DNA from: Lysinibacillus sphaericus
GTDB taxonomy: Bacteria > Bacillota > Bacilli > Bacillales_A > Planococcaceae
Assembly (NCBI RefSeq): GCF_006864135.1
Contig: NZ_SADV01000014.1
Coordinates: forward strand, 36,663 to 100,662
Direction: 5' to 3'
Length of the DNA: 64,000 nucleotides
Under the pieces are notes generated by a model that saw only the letters and a program-made list of their open reading frames with translations, was not told the DNA's origin and did no database searches. A program made the position numbers and the translations under genes. This document shows, piece by piece, positions 25,891 through 34,332 of the stretch (within the stretch, counting starts at the first letter, position 1; every line of letters begins with the position of its first letter).

Positions 25891-27192
25891 ATGACAAAAT
25901 TTAAACCAGAAACATTGCTGTTACACGGTGGCCAAGAGCCAGACCCGGTAACAGGATCACGAACAGTACCGATATATCGCTCAACGGCTTTCGTTTTTAA
26001 AGACACTGCTCATGCGCAACGTCTTTTTGCCTTAGAGGAAGCCGGCAATATTTACACACGAATTACAAACCCAACTGTAGATGTTTTTGAAAAACGCGTC
26101 GCTTTATTAGAAGGCGGTACAGCAGCAGTAGCACTTTCATCTGGTGCAGCAGCTATCGCATTTTCCATTTTAAATCTTGCAGGGGCAGGCGATGAAATCG
26201 TTGCAGGTAGCTCTTTATACGGAGGTACTTATAATTTATTCGCCAACACACTACCAAACTACGGTATTAAAACGATTTTTGTAGACGAAACAAATCCGGA
26301 AAATTTCCGAGCAGCTATTACTGATAAAACAAAGGCCGTGTTCGCTGAAATTTACGGTAACCCAAGTTTAAAGGTACTAGATATTGAAGCAGTAGCAAAT
26401 ATAGCACATGAAAACGGCTTGCCATTAATTATTGATAGCACATTTGCTTCACCATATGGCTCTACACCAATTGACTACGGTGCAGATATTGTTGTTCATT
26501 CCGCAACAAAATGGATTGGTGGCCACGGAACAACTTTAGGTGGCGTTGTAGTAGATGCAGGGAAGTTCGATTGGACTCGTGGCCGTTTCCCAGGTTTTAC
26601 TGAGCCAGATGCTTCTTATCACGGTTTACGTTATGGTATTGACACAGCAGAGGCAGCATTCGCCACAAAATTGCGTGTGCAATTACTACGCGACTTTGGT
26701 CCAACATTAAGTGCAGATGCAGCATTTAATTTATTACAAGGTTTAGAAACGCTTCATTTGCGTATTCCTAAACACAATGAAAATGCATTAGCGGTAGCTG
26801 AATATTTACGAAACCACCCATCTGTGGAATATGTAAATTACAACGGCTTAGAAGATTTCCCTACCTATAATTTAGCTAAAAAATATTTAAAAAATGGCTT
26901 CGGTTCAGTGCTTACATTTGGTATTAAAGGTGGACGTGAAGCAGGGCGTAAATTAATAGATAGTGTGAAATTATTCTCGCACGTAGCAAATGTAGGGGAT
27001 GCGAAATCATTAATTATTCATCCAGCATCTACTACACATCAGCAACTATCTGCTGAGGAGCTAATCCAAACTGGCGTAACCGAGTCGCTCATTCGCTTAT
27101 CCATCGGTTTAGAGGCAGTAGAGGACATCATTGAAGATTTAGAACAAGCTATTGAACAAGTAACAGCTTCACAACAAAAAGTAGAAGCTTAA
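25891..27192 (+). CDS. metY: O-acetylhomoserine sulfhydrylase (aminocarboxypropyltransferase)
   Basis: A PLP enzyme making homocysteine from O-acetylhomoserine and sulfide; 433 aa, the normal length for MetY rather than the ~380-aa MetB/MetC group. The PLP-binding Lys is K207 in HSATKWIGGHGTT; ALSSGAAAIAF and SSLYGGTYNLF form the cofactor pocket, and VGDAKSLIIHPASTTHQQL is the usual C-terminal signature. TTTGGAGG precedes ATG. Control by the SAM riboswitch confirms a role in methionine synthesis. It could also accept cysteine-forming substrates, as the family is promiscuous. Confidence 0.96.
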   Translation: MTKFKPETLLLHGGQEPDPVTGSRTVPIYRSTAFVFKDTAHAQRLFALEEAGNIYTRITNPTVDVFEKRVALLEGGTAAVALSSGAAAIAFSILNLAGAGDEIVAGSSLYGGTYNLFANTLPNYGIKTIFVDETNPENFRAAITDKTKAVFAEIYGNPSLKVLDIEAVANIAHENGLPLIIDSTFASPYGSTPIDYGADIVVHSATKWIGGHGTTLGGVVVDAGKFDWTRGRFPGFTEPDASYHGLRYGIDTAEAAFATKLRVQLLRDFGPTLSADAAFNLLQGLETLHLRIPKHNENALAVAEYLRNHPSVEYVNYNGLEDFPTYNLAKKYLKNGFGSVLTFGIKGGREAGRKLIDSVKLFSHVANVGDAKSLIIHPASTTHQQLSAEELIQTGVTESLIRLSIGLEAVEDIIEDLEQAIEQVTASQQKVEA

Positions 27193-27344
27193 TAAATAAA
27201 GGACATTGGCTAATGTTGTCGAGTTTACGTATTTTCTCATTCGATAGGCCTCATTTGGTAATGCGTCAAACGTTGCTACATCATCCGCCCGCCTCATTCG
27301 GTGAAGAAGCTGAAAATTAATACCTAGTAATTTTATAAGTATTA

Positions 27345-27373
27345 TTGACTTTCTTAATTCCTTGTTTTATACT
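27345..27373 (+). promoter_or_regulatory. SigA promoter with long leader
   Basis: TTGACT (27345-27350) and TATACT (27368-27373), 17-bp spacer. The transcript would start near 27380, leaving a leader of about 165 nt before the 128-aa gene at 27547. Confidence 0.75.
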
Positions 27374-27483
27374 AGGAAATAAGAAAAGTGTTCGAAGGGC
27401 TACCAACCTAGAACCAATGTTTTCAATTAATGCTTAAACTAATTTAGTTTCATAAGTGCTCCCCCACTTTTGAATAGATGAAG

Positions 27484-27516
27484 AGGAGTAGTTACTCAGC
27501 CAGTAGCTACTCTTTC
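27484..27516 (+). promoter_or_regulatory. Leader hairpin upstream of Panacea-like gene
   Basis: GAGTAGTTACT pairs with AGTAGCTACTC (one G-U) around a CAGCC loop, followed by TTTCT. It could be an attenuator or only a stabilising hairpin. The leader before it (27380-27483) includes AAACTAATTTAGTTT. Confidence 0.45.
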
Positions 27517-27546
27517 TACAAAACTGATGACAAAGGAGTGTTTTAA

Positions 27547-27933
27547 ATGGGAAATGTGTATAGTGCGCAAAACATTGCATCTTATCTTATTTATGAATTA
27601 AATGAAGGTCATGTGTTTGTGAACAACATGTCCATTCAAAACATACTTGCGTCAGTTGAACGTAAATGGCAAGAGAACTTTGGACATTCTGCTTTTAATG
27701 AAATGGTCTATGTCAAAGAGAAAGGCTATACAGTAAAAGAAGTTTTCGAAGCTTATGAAAGCTATGGAGCAAATCATATTCCTCTTCCTGCGACAGAGTA
27801 TTATTTAAAATACGGTACATTCCAATTAGTTGAACGTACGTATGCAATACCAAATTTTACGCGGGAGGAAATAGGATTAGTTCAACAAGCTTTAACTCAA
27901 TATCGTTATAAATTGCTAGCCAACGCTAGTTAA
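27547..27933 (+). CDS. Panacea-domain-like (DUF4065/SocA-type) protein, tentative
   Basis: A 128-aa cytosolic protein starting MGNVYSAQNIASYLIYELNE behind AAAGGAG. The arrangement resembles the Panacea domain: N-terminal A-x-Y-I/L helix, MSIQNILASVER where Panacea has its L-Q-K-L-L-Y segment, and GYTVKEVFEAYESYGANHI in place of the usual GPVVPEVYxxYxxxGxxxI. Panacea proteins often act as antitoxins or in phage/plasmid loci. There is no toxin gene next to it here. The family call rests on pattern reading and could be wrong. The gene has its own promoter, leader and terminator. Confidence 0.5.
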   Translation: MGNVYSAQNIASYLIYELNEGHVFVNNMSIQNILASVERKWQENFGHSAFNEMVYVKEKGYTVKEVFEAYESYGANHIPLPATEYYLKYGTFQLVERTYAIPNFTREEIGLVQQALTQYRYKLLANAS

Positions 27934-27950
27934 TTATCCCTCATATTTTT

Positions 27951-27987
27951 GGCTCATTCTCTGCTGCTACAGGGAATGAGCTTTTTA
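27951..27987 (+). terminator. Terminator of Panacea-like gene
   Basis: GCTCATTC (27952-27959) pairs with GAATGAGC (27974-27981), then TTTTT. Confidence 0.8.
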
Positions 27988-28096
27988 AATTAGACGATAA
28001 AAATATACAGAAAAAATTTTTATTAATATATTTCAAAAGAACAATTTTTATGAATGTCTTTACATACATATATAATAGAAGAAAGGCATTTGTTTT

Positions 28097-28475
28097 TTAA
28101 CTTCTTTCAGCAAATATATTTGTAACGGAAGCACAGTTACAGAGGTCTCTCACATTTATAGTTGGTGAGATTAATACGTAGTTACGTTTCTTTTCAGCGG
28201 GTTTGCAAACATCTGTACCTGTCGCTACGCTTTCGATACAAAAGACATTCGCTGAAATAAAGGAACTCAGTCTAAGAGCGCCACGTCCTGTGGCAATTTA
28301 TCTGTGCGACAGCAACACGGTTTTGTCTGTGCGAAAGCGACAACAACAACAACGACTGAGTGACCAACATCATATTGGCCTAAAGCCTCCGGCGGATGTC
28401 ATGGAATTGGGAAGGAGTTTTTTGTGCAAGCACAAAGCCGATTCCGGACACAATTATGCCGAGGCATACTTGATA
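28097..28475 (+). repeat. Family B modular repeat, long compound copy
   Basis: Two left arms (TTAACTTCTTTCAGC at 28097 and TTTCTTTTCAGCGGG near 28187) suggest nesting or duplication. It also has the partner CGCTGAAATAAAGGAACT, hairpin GCCAC-GTCCT-GTGGC, shortened cassette copies, GACTGAGTGACCAACATCAT and the ending ATTATGCCGAGGCATACT. It fills most of the space before hom. Confidence 0.8.
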
Positions 28476-28878
28476 AAGAAAAGTCAATAATTGTTCCATC
28501 ATTATAGATTCGAGTGAAAAATCATATAATAAAAGGGATGAAAACGATTTCTTTTGCACGTCTACAGAAAACAAATGTCCATCCTAGAAAGATTTTTCTT
28601 GTGCAATGTAAGTATTTACGTTACAATTTTCTTTAAGTTGAATTTTGAATTATTTGAATTTGTGTGTGTTTCAAAGGTTTTTTAGCTTCATTCAGAATAT
28701 TTTTTGTAGCGAAGGTTAGATGACTTAACCTAAATATCTGTTTGAAAACGAAGTGTTGGAAACACGGCAAATTGACCTGCTTTGTAAAGTCGGCGCACAA
28801 TTCAAAATATGTCCGAATTAAGCTGAGACGAAATAAATTTAATGAAACTGCGGAATGTAAGTTGGAGGGAATACAACA
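28476..28878 (+). other. Upstream region of homoserine dehydrogenase gene
   Basis: An AT-rich 400-bp stretch with a possible -10 (TATAAT near 28525) and a small hairpin AGGTTA/TAACCT near 28713. No T-box, threonine leader peptide or other known riboswitch was recognised, and there is no convincing ORF. Confidence 0.4.
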
Positions 28879-29865
28879 ATGGCAACTATAAAGGCAGCTA
28901 TATTAGGATTTGGAACGGTAGGTCAAGGAATTTACCATATATTAAACGAAAAGCGTGAAGAGCTTAAAAATAAATTAGGAATTGAGCTAGAAGTAGCAAA
29001 AATTTTAGTTACAGATACTAGCCGTGAACGTGTACCAGGCACAGCGCATTTAATGACAACTAGTATGGATGAAGTCTTAGCAGAACCAGGTATGCAGGTT
29101 GTTTTTGAGGCGATTGTCAATGAGGAGCCAGCATTTACTTATTTAAAGCGCGCTGTTGAACATAAATGTCATGTTATCACCGCTAACAAAGTAATGTTTG
29201 CAAAACGAGGCTTGGAGCTACAGGATCTTGCAAAAGCAAACGGTGTTTTTGTAGGCTTTGAGGCAACGACTGCTGGTGGTGTACCAGTTATTAAAACGAT
29301 GAAAAACATTTTGCTTGTCAATGATGTTAGTCGTATTCAGGGTGTTTTAAATGGGACATCCAACTATATTTTAACGAAAATGCGTTCACAAGGCTGGTCG
29401 TTCGAAACTGCATTAAAAGAAGCGCAAAATTTAGGCTATGCAGAGGCAGATCCATATAATGATATTTCAGGACAGGATGCCTTTAAAAAATTAATGATTT
29501 TAAGTGCTTTGGCATTTGGAGAACAACCAGACTGGGCTGACGTCGATGTAGTAGGTATTGATAGTATTTCGGCAGAGCAAGTAAAAGAAGCATGTGAAAA
29601 AGGCTTGCGTTACCGCCACGTTGCTGAGGTTGAGAAACTAGCAGATGGTAAAGTGGTCGCAAAGGTTGGCCCGCAATTAGTTGATAAAGAACATCCACTT
29701 TATCCAGTTGATGATGTCAATAATGCTGTGGCATTAGATACTAATTATATTGGCACATTGACGCTAGTTGGACCTGGGGCAGGCATGTATCCAACAGCTA
29801 GTGTAATGGTTGAGGATTATGCGGAAATTATCGGTAAGCGAGCTGGATTTGTCGTAACAATATAA
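28879..29865 (+). CDS. hom: Homoserine dehydrogenase (short form without ACT domain)
   Basis: Reduces aspartate semialdehyde to homoserine, the branch point to threonine and methionine; 328 aa. The NAD(P) site is GFGTVGQG; ITANKVMFAKRG and FEATTAGGVPVIKT form the catalytic region, and GVLNGTSNYILTKM and GYAEADPYNDISGQDAFKKL are the family signatures. The ~100-residue C-terminal ACT domain of most Bacillus enzymes is absent, so threonine feedback is not expected through that domain. GTTGGAGGG precedes ATG. It supplies homoserine for the metY pathway upstream. Confidence 0.93.
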   Translation: MATIKAAILGFGTVGQGIYHILNEKREELKNKLGIELEVAKILVTDTSRERVPGTAHLMTTSMDEVLAEPGMQVVFEAIVNEEPAFTYLKRAVEHKCHVITANKVMFAKRGLELQDLAKANGVFVGFEATTAGGVPVIKTMKNILLVNDVSRIQGVLNGTSNYILTKMRSQGWSFETALKEAQNLGYAEADPYNDISGQDAFKKLMILSALAFGEQPDWADVDVVGIDSISAEQVKEACEKGLRYRHVAEVEKLADGKVVAKVGPQLVDKEHPLYPVDDVNNAVALDTNYIGTLTLVGPGAGMYPTASVMVEDYAEIIGKRAGFVVTI

Positions 29866-29867
29866 TA

Positions 29868-29919
29868 GATGCCTATCATTCAACAATGTTCTAATTGTTT
29901 GAATGATAGGCATTTTTTA
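29868..29919. terminator. Bidirectional terminator
   Basis: ATGCCTATCATTCAA (29869-29883) pairs perfectly with TTGAATGATAGGCAT (29899-29913), followed by TTTTTAA. Confidence 0.9.
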
Positions 29920-30147
29920 ATCCTCATCTTTAACATCGATATCCTCTGGAATAGGTGTATTCCGCCAAATCTCTATTTCCTCTTTAATACGATCTAACTG
30001 CTCAAAATAAGTGCTAAATTGCCCGCTATTAATTAGTATTTGGTCTCCGTCGTATACTGAACGAATACGGCCCTCGTAAACTAGGCGAAGTATTTGATCC
30101 TCTGGCATACCAAGTTCGATGGCTGTTTCTTCAATTGTTTTATACAT
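29917..30147 (-). CDS. Small helix-turn-helix (excisionase/MerR-like) protein
   Basis: A 76-aa protein whose N-terminal half, MYKTIEETAIELGMPEDQIL then RLVYEGRIRSVYDGDQILI, has the winged-helix layout of excisionase-family DNA-binding proteins. The C-terminal part (FEQLDRIKEEIEIWRNTPIP) is an acidic helix. I chose ATG 30147 with AAAGGAGCG upstream. The target is unknown and no integrase lies nearby, so it is probably a chromosomal regulator. Confidence 0.7.
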   Translation of the reverse strand: MYKTIEETAIELGMPEDQILRLVYEGRIRSVYDGDQILINSGQFSTYFEQLDRIKEEIEIWRNTPIPEDIDVKDED

Positions 30148-30303
30148 AAATTTCGCTCCTTTTATTGTTTTTATTATAACCTCCATTTAATAGAAAGCCT
30201 ACTATGGGTTAATAAATGAAAGAAAAAGGAAAACGGTAATTGTTTGATTTTGGATAAATCTGTATTATTAATGTTAATGAGTTGTGACGATTAAGGGGGC
30301 AAT

Positions 30304-30483
30304 AATGATGATTAGCTATTACCATTTTGCAATGTAAAATGAGCTGTCTGAAATGTTCAAGGAAATGGACATTTTCGCTGCGTTATTCAAGGTCTTTTTT
30401 TCTCATCAATGCGTCTTACAGGTGTAGCTATTGGGACCATTGTAACGTTTGGTAGCACTCTCCTGTCTTTTGTGATGCTTTAG
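30304..30483 (+). pseudogene. Possible frameshifted relic of a small protein gene
   Basis: A good AAGGGGGCAATA site precedes ATG 30304/30307 but the frame stops after MISYYHFAM. Beyond the stop the same frame gives NELSEMFKEMDIFAALFKVF and, after a frame change near 30400, SSMRLTGVAIGTIVTFGSTL then LSFVML and a stop. This looks like a decayed gene for a protein with one membrane helix. Family not recognised; it could also be chance. Confidence 0.35.
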
Positions 30484-30559
30484 AATGTGAACTTCGGAAA
30501 TCTTGCGACAAAGATGTGGGGAACATCAACTATGTTAACAATGGGGAAGGGGCTATCCT

Positions 30560-30650
30560 GGGGGAATTAGACTAGCCTACTCCTTGGGGATTAGCGATGG
30601 GGAACGAAACGAAGGCTAAAACCATCACGTCCTGTGATAACGGAGAACAT
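30560..30650 (+). repeat. Family A repeat fragment
   Basis: An interior piece with CTACTCCTTGGGGATTAGCG, GAAGGCTAAAACC and the hairpin ATCAC-GTCCT-GTGAT. Both terminal arms are missing or degraded. Confidence 0.65.
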
Positions 30651-30780
30651 CCTTTTGGGAATTCCTTTTCGATTCCGTGACACCCGCCAAAGTTAAAACC
30701 TTAAGAAATTCTTCATTTTTATACTAACTGGTTTTTAAGATTTAAAAGGTACACTATTAATTGAGAGCGAGGTGTATATC

Positions 30781-31473
30781 ATGACGAAACTAACAGTTCT
30801 TGTAACAGACGATGATCAAGATATTCGTGATGGTATTGAAATATATTTAAAGAATGAAGGCTACAATGTCATTAAAGCTGCTGACGGCTTAGAGGCACTC
30901 GGAAAATTAGAAAACAATGAAGTACATTTAATTATTTTAGATATTATGATGCCAAATATGGATGGAATTACAGCAACGTTTAAAATTAGAGAAGAGCGCA
31001 ATATTCCAATTATTATGCTTAGTGCAAAGGCGGAGGATGGCGACAAAATTCATGGCTTGTCTGTAGGCGCTGATGATTACGTCACAAAGCCTTTTCATCC
31101 GCTAGAGTTGTTGGCTCGAGTGAAATCTCAGCTGCGACGTTATGTACAACTTGGGACGTACAATGAGGGGGCAGCAAAGGTGGAAATTGACGGACTTGTA
31201 TTAGATGAAGATGCAAAGGAAGTCATTTTAGAAGGTGAGCCTGTTCGATTAACACCAATCGAATATAAGATTACGGAATTATTAATGAAAAATGTAGGGC
31301 GTGTATTTTCGATAAGAGAGATTTATGAGCGTGTGTGGAATGAGGAAGCTTACAATGCAGAAAATATTGTGGCTGTACACATTCGAAAAATACGTGAAAA
31401 AATCGAAGCAGATCCGAAAAATCCACGCTATTTAAAGGTGGTGTGGGGCGTTGGCTATAAAATGGAAAAATAA
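30781..31473 (+). CDS. OmpR-family response regulator
   Basis: A 230-aa regulator: receiver domain (residues 4-118) with acidic pocket D10-D12, phosphoacceptor D54 in LIILDIMMPNMDG and the conserved Lys in YVTKPFHP; then a winged-helix DNA-binding domain ending HIRKIREKIEADP and VWGVGYKMEK. I chose ATG 30781 (GCGAGGTG upstream) over GTG 30772, which is part of the site. It forms an operon with the small membrane ORF at 31451 and the kinase at 31622. Targets are unknown; no neighbouring resistance or transporter gene indicates the stimulus. Confidence 0.93.
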   Translation: MTKLTVLVTDDDQDIRDGIEIYLKNEGYNVIKAADGLEALGKLENNEVHLIILDIMMPNMDGITATFKIREERNIPIIMLSAKAEDGDKIHGLSVGADDYVTKPFHPLELLARVKSQLRRYVQLGTYNEGAAKVEIDGLVLDEDAKEVILEGEPVRLTPIEYKITELLMKNVGRVFSIREIYERVWNEEAYNAENIVAVHIRKIREKIEADPKNPRYLKVVWGVGYKMEK

Positions 31474-31606
31474 AATAGAGCAGTATGTTACAATTGCAGG
31501 GTTTGTAGCAGGGGTTATTGGACTAATTTATTTCGGTGTGTATGCCTATCAAATAGTAACTTCACGCTCTTCGGGGATGTTACAATTACTTGAGAAAATT
31601 TTTTAG
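31451..31606 (+). CDS. 51-aa single-helix membrane protein in two-component operon
   Basis: The ORF overlaps the end of the regulator gene. It starts at TTG 31451 with AAAGGTGG 9 bp upstream and ends 15 bp before the kinase start. It reads MAIKWKNKIEQYVTIAGFVA then GVIGLIYFGVYAYQIVTSRS and LLEKIF: a basic N-terminus, one membrane helix (about residues 14-36) and a short tail. Coding-like sequence, a ribosome binding site and an operon position make it credible. By analogy with small kinase-modulating proteins it may interact with the sensor; this is inference. Confidence 0.6.
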   Translation: MAIKWKNKIEQYVTIAGFVAGVIGLIYFGVYAYQIVTSRSSGMLQLLEKIF

Positions 31607-31621
31607 AGAGGAGTTAAAAGT

Positions 31622-33817
31622 ATGTTGAAAAATTGGAAACCTCTTCTCGTTCTTATATGTTTAATCTGGGTGATTTTCGGTATATTTACGTTCTCTAAGA
31701 TCGGGTACCAATATATTGGAAAGTCGTATTTTCAATCTGAAAATTTCCAGCATGAACTTGATAATTTTCAGTCAGAATTAGGACCATTAGTGTTGAACAT
31801 GCCAATAGCTGAGGATTTGAAAAGAAAAATTGTGGTTACACAAAGTGAAATAGAGGAACATCGTAATCGCTATGGAACATTAGGAGAACAGATAGATAGT
31901 ATTAAAACTCAATATGAAGGACGTATTCAAGAAGCTGCTAATGTAAATGCAACGGAATTAAAAGCCAAGCTTGAGAAAGAGCGGGATGCAATAATTAAAG
32001 ATATTACGAGTAATTTCGAGGATGATGAGCATGTCCGTAAAAAAATTCTAGCTCAAAAGGAAGAGCTTGTTGATCAATATATAAAGGCAGCAAATGAAGA
32101 AGCAAAGAGTTTTGCGAAAAATTATAATTATTGGTCTTATGAATTGACGAACATTGAAACAGGCAAAACATATCGTTCCGGTGATGTTTCGGATAGTAGT
32201 GCGTTCAAAATTAAGTATAACGGACAACACCCATTAATTGCTTGGAATATACTTGATAATTTAAACCAATTTGTTTACCGGGCCGATAGCTACGTGGATA
32301 TAGAGAATTTGAGGGAAACTTCTGATTACACTGGTATCATAACCATTTCAAAAAAATCAGCCCAAGAAGCCGATATCTTGGGAGGATATGACCATTTTAC
32401 ACGCAATCAATACATGTTCTACTTTATATGGCTAACGAGTATTGTGGCAGCTATTTTTGCATGGAAAAGGCGTAAAGAAGTACTGCAGATGGTACAAGGT
32501 TTAAAGGAAAAAGAAGCTCTTGCAAAGATGAAAATTGATTACCCAATTGGATTATTAATAATAAGTGCATTCATATATTTTATAACATCTGAAATTGCTT
32601 TTGAGTCGATTGAGTTTGTTCCTTATCAAACTAACTATGTACATTACTTAATTAGTTTGCTGTTTAAAATAGGTGCCTTAATCATTATTGCAATGCTGTT
32701 CTTTGTACAGCTTATTTGGTTGTATGATCGAGTGAATACAACACAGAAATTAAAAGAAGACTTAAAAGCTAGCTATTTATGGTCACTTGGCGGATCAATC
32801 ACAGATTTATTTATAAATCGTTCCATTGCATTACATTCCATTGTAATGATTGGGGCAGCGTTTTTCGGTGGTGGCAGCCTTGTTGCCACAATGGTAGGAG
32901 GTGGCGGATTCCCCTTTTTAATGTTGGGCATCTGCGCAATGATCGGTATACCAGCCATGATTCTCTTCCTTTCTAGAATGGGCTATTTAAATCGAATTAT
33001 GAAGGATACGAAAGACATGGCAGAGGGGCGTTTAAATCGCGATGTCAAGGTAATGGGCAAATCACCACTCGCTGGGCATGCAGAAAATCTTAATCATTTA
33101 AGGGAAGGCGTACGCACGTCTATGCATGAACAGGCTAAAAGTGAGCGTTTAAAAACAGAGCTTATTACGAATGTTAGTCACGACTTACGCACGCCGTTAA
33201 CATCTATTATTACGTATACAGATTTATTGAAAAATCCTGATGTTACAGAGGAAGAGCGTAAGCAATACATTCATATCCTTGATAAAAAATCAGAACGTCT
33301 AAAATTACTGATTGAGGATCTTTTTGAAGTGTCTAAAATGGCGAGTGGAAATATGGAGCTTCATCGCACTCGAGTTGATTTAACCCAGCTTGTACAGCAG
33401 GCGGTAGGTGAGCATGAGGAAGATTTAGCACAGGCGCATTTAGATTTACGCATGACAAAACCACATGAGCCAATCTACGCATATGTGGATGGACAAAAAT
33501 GGTGGAGATTAATCGATAATTTAATCGTTAATGTTTTGAAATATGCATTAGAAGGCACACGTGTTTATGTAACATTGAAACGGACGGCAGAAGGTGATGC
33601 TGAATTCACGGTGAAGAATGTTGCAAAATATGAAATTAGCGAGAATGCTGATGAGTTATTTGAACGCTTTAAGCGAGCTGATGCATCACGTCATACAGAG
33701 GGCTCAGGGCTAGGCTTAGCCATAGCACAATCCATTGTAGATTTGCATGGTGCTCGTATGAGTATAGAGGTAGATGGAGATTTATTTAAAGTAATTGTTC
33801 GAATTCCAACAGCATAG
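31622..33817 (+). CDS. Large sensor histidine kinase
   Basis: A 731-aa membrane kinase. One N-terminal helix (about 8-28) precedes a ~230-residue extracytoplasmic domain with coiled-coil character; about five more membrane segments follow (265-447), then a HAMP-like linker (MKDTKDMAEGRLNRDV). The catalytic part has the phospho-accepting His520 in NVSHDLRTPLTS, an N-box NLIVNVLKYA, F-box LFERFKRAD and G-box EGSGLGLAIAQ. AGAGAGGAG precedes ATG. The many-helix sensor is unlike the usual two-helix OmpR-type kinases. Partner of the regulator at 30781. Confidence 0.92.
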   Translation: MLKNWKPLLVLICLIWVIFGIFTFSKIGYQYIGKSYFQSENFQHELDNFQSELGPLVLNMPIAEDLKRKIVVTQSEIEEHRNRYGTLGEQIDSIKTQYEGRIQEAANVNATELKAKLEKERDAIIKDITSNFEDDEHVRKKILAQKEELVDQYIKAANEEAKSFAKNYNYWSYELTNIETGKTYRSGDVSDSSAFKIKYNGQHPLIAWNILDNLNQFVYRADSYVDIENLRETSDYTGIITISKKSAQEADILGGYDHFTRNQYMFYFIWLTSIVAAIFAWKRRKEVLQMVQGLKEKEALAKMKIDYPIGLLIISAFIYFITSEIAFESIEFVPYQTNYVHYLISLLFKIGALIIIAMLFFVQLIWLYDRVNTTQKLKEDLKASYLWSLGGSITDLFINRSIALHSIVMIGAAFFGGGSLVATMVGGGGFPFLMLGICAMIGIPAMILFLSRMGYLNRIMKDTKDMAEGRLNRDVKVMGKSPLAGHAENLNHLREGVRTSMHEQAKSERLKTELITNVSHDLRTPLTSIITYTDLLKNPDVTEEERKQYIHILDKKSERLKLLIEDLFEVSKMASGNMELHRTRVDLTQLVQQAVGEHEEDLAQAHLDLRMTKPHEPIYAYVDGQKWWRLIDNLIVNVLKYALEGTRVYVTLKRTAEGDAEFTVKNVAKYEISENADELFERFKRADASRHTEGSGLGLAIAQSIVDLHGARMSIEVDGDLFKVIVRIPTA

Positions 33818-33819
33818 AC

Positions 33820-33854
33820 AAAGAACAGCGGCAAACATTTTGCCGCTGTTCTTT
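33820..33854 (+). terminator. Terminator of two-component operon
   Basis: AAAGAACAGCGGCA (33820-33833) pairs perfectly with TGCCGCTGTTCTTT (33841-33854). Confidence 0.85.
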
Positions 33855-33866
33855 GGTATGGCGGGG

Positions 33867-34163
33867 TTATCCGCGGTTATGACGTTCAATCCACGATTAA
33901 GACGGTTCCATCCACGACTAAGACGTTCCATCCACGGCTAAGACGTTCCTATCCACGATTAAGACGGTTCCATCCACGACTAAGACGTTCCAATCCACGG
34001 CAATGACGTTCAATCCACGATTAAGACGGTTCTATCCACGGCTAAGACGTTCCAATCCACGGCAATGACGTTCAATCCATGGTTATGACGTTCAATCCAC
34101 GGCTAAGACGTTCCTATCCGCGGCAATGACGTTCAATCCACGGTTATGAAGGTTCAATCCGTC
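33867..34163. repeat. 14-unit tandem array of 20-21-bp repeats
   Basis: The element TCCRCG begins at 33870, 33890, 33911, 33931, 33952, 33973, 33994, 34014, 34035, 34056, 34076, 34096, 34117, 34137 and 34158, so the period is 20 or 21 bp throughout. A unit is like ATCCACGRYTAAGACGGTTC. Variants (GATTAAGACGG, GGCTAAGACG, GGCAATGACG, GGTTATGACG) alternate, as if two-unit blocks had duplicated. No ORF or spacer pattern. It lies 13 bp after the terminator of the kinase operon. Confidence 0.95.
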
Positions 34164-34237
34164 ACCCCGGATCTTCGCTTTAATTCACTACCAATGCGCT
34201 AACACTACACTTACACATCATTTGTGCTGGAATTTTG

Positions 34238-34307
34238 TAAAGTGAAGCGAAGCGGCTCATCGGGCGCTCGCAGGAACGGAGGAAATCAATCCCCTCGTTT
34301 TGTTGAA
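34238..34307 (+). repeat. Family A repeat, degraded right part
   Basis: GTGAAGCGAAGCGGCTCATC, GGGCGCTCGCAGGAACGG and AAATCAATCCCCTCGTTTTG match the right half of the copy at 5002, with changes. Confidence 0.6.
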
Positions 34308-34332
34308 GAGCCAGACTTTATTTAATACTTAG

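Noticed and set aside
28203..28490. 95-residue ORF before hom
   Set aside because: It lies wholly within a family B repeat and reads repeat modules.
28476..28878. T-box or threonine leader for hom
   Set aside because: No T-box consensus (GGTGGNACCRCG) or run of threonine codons was found.
33867..34163. CRISPR array
   Set aside because: Units of 20-21 bp follow each other without unique spacers, are degenerate, and no cas genes are present.
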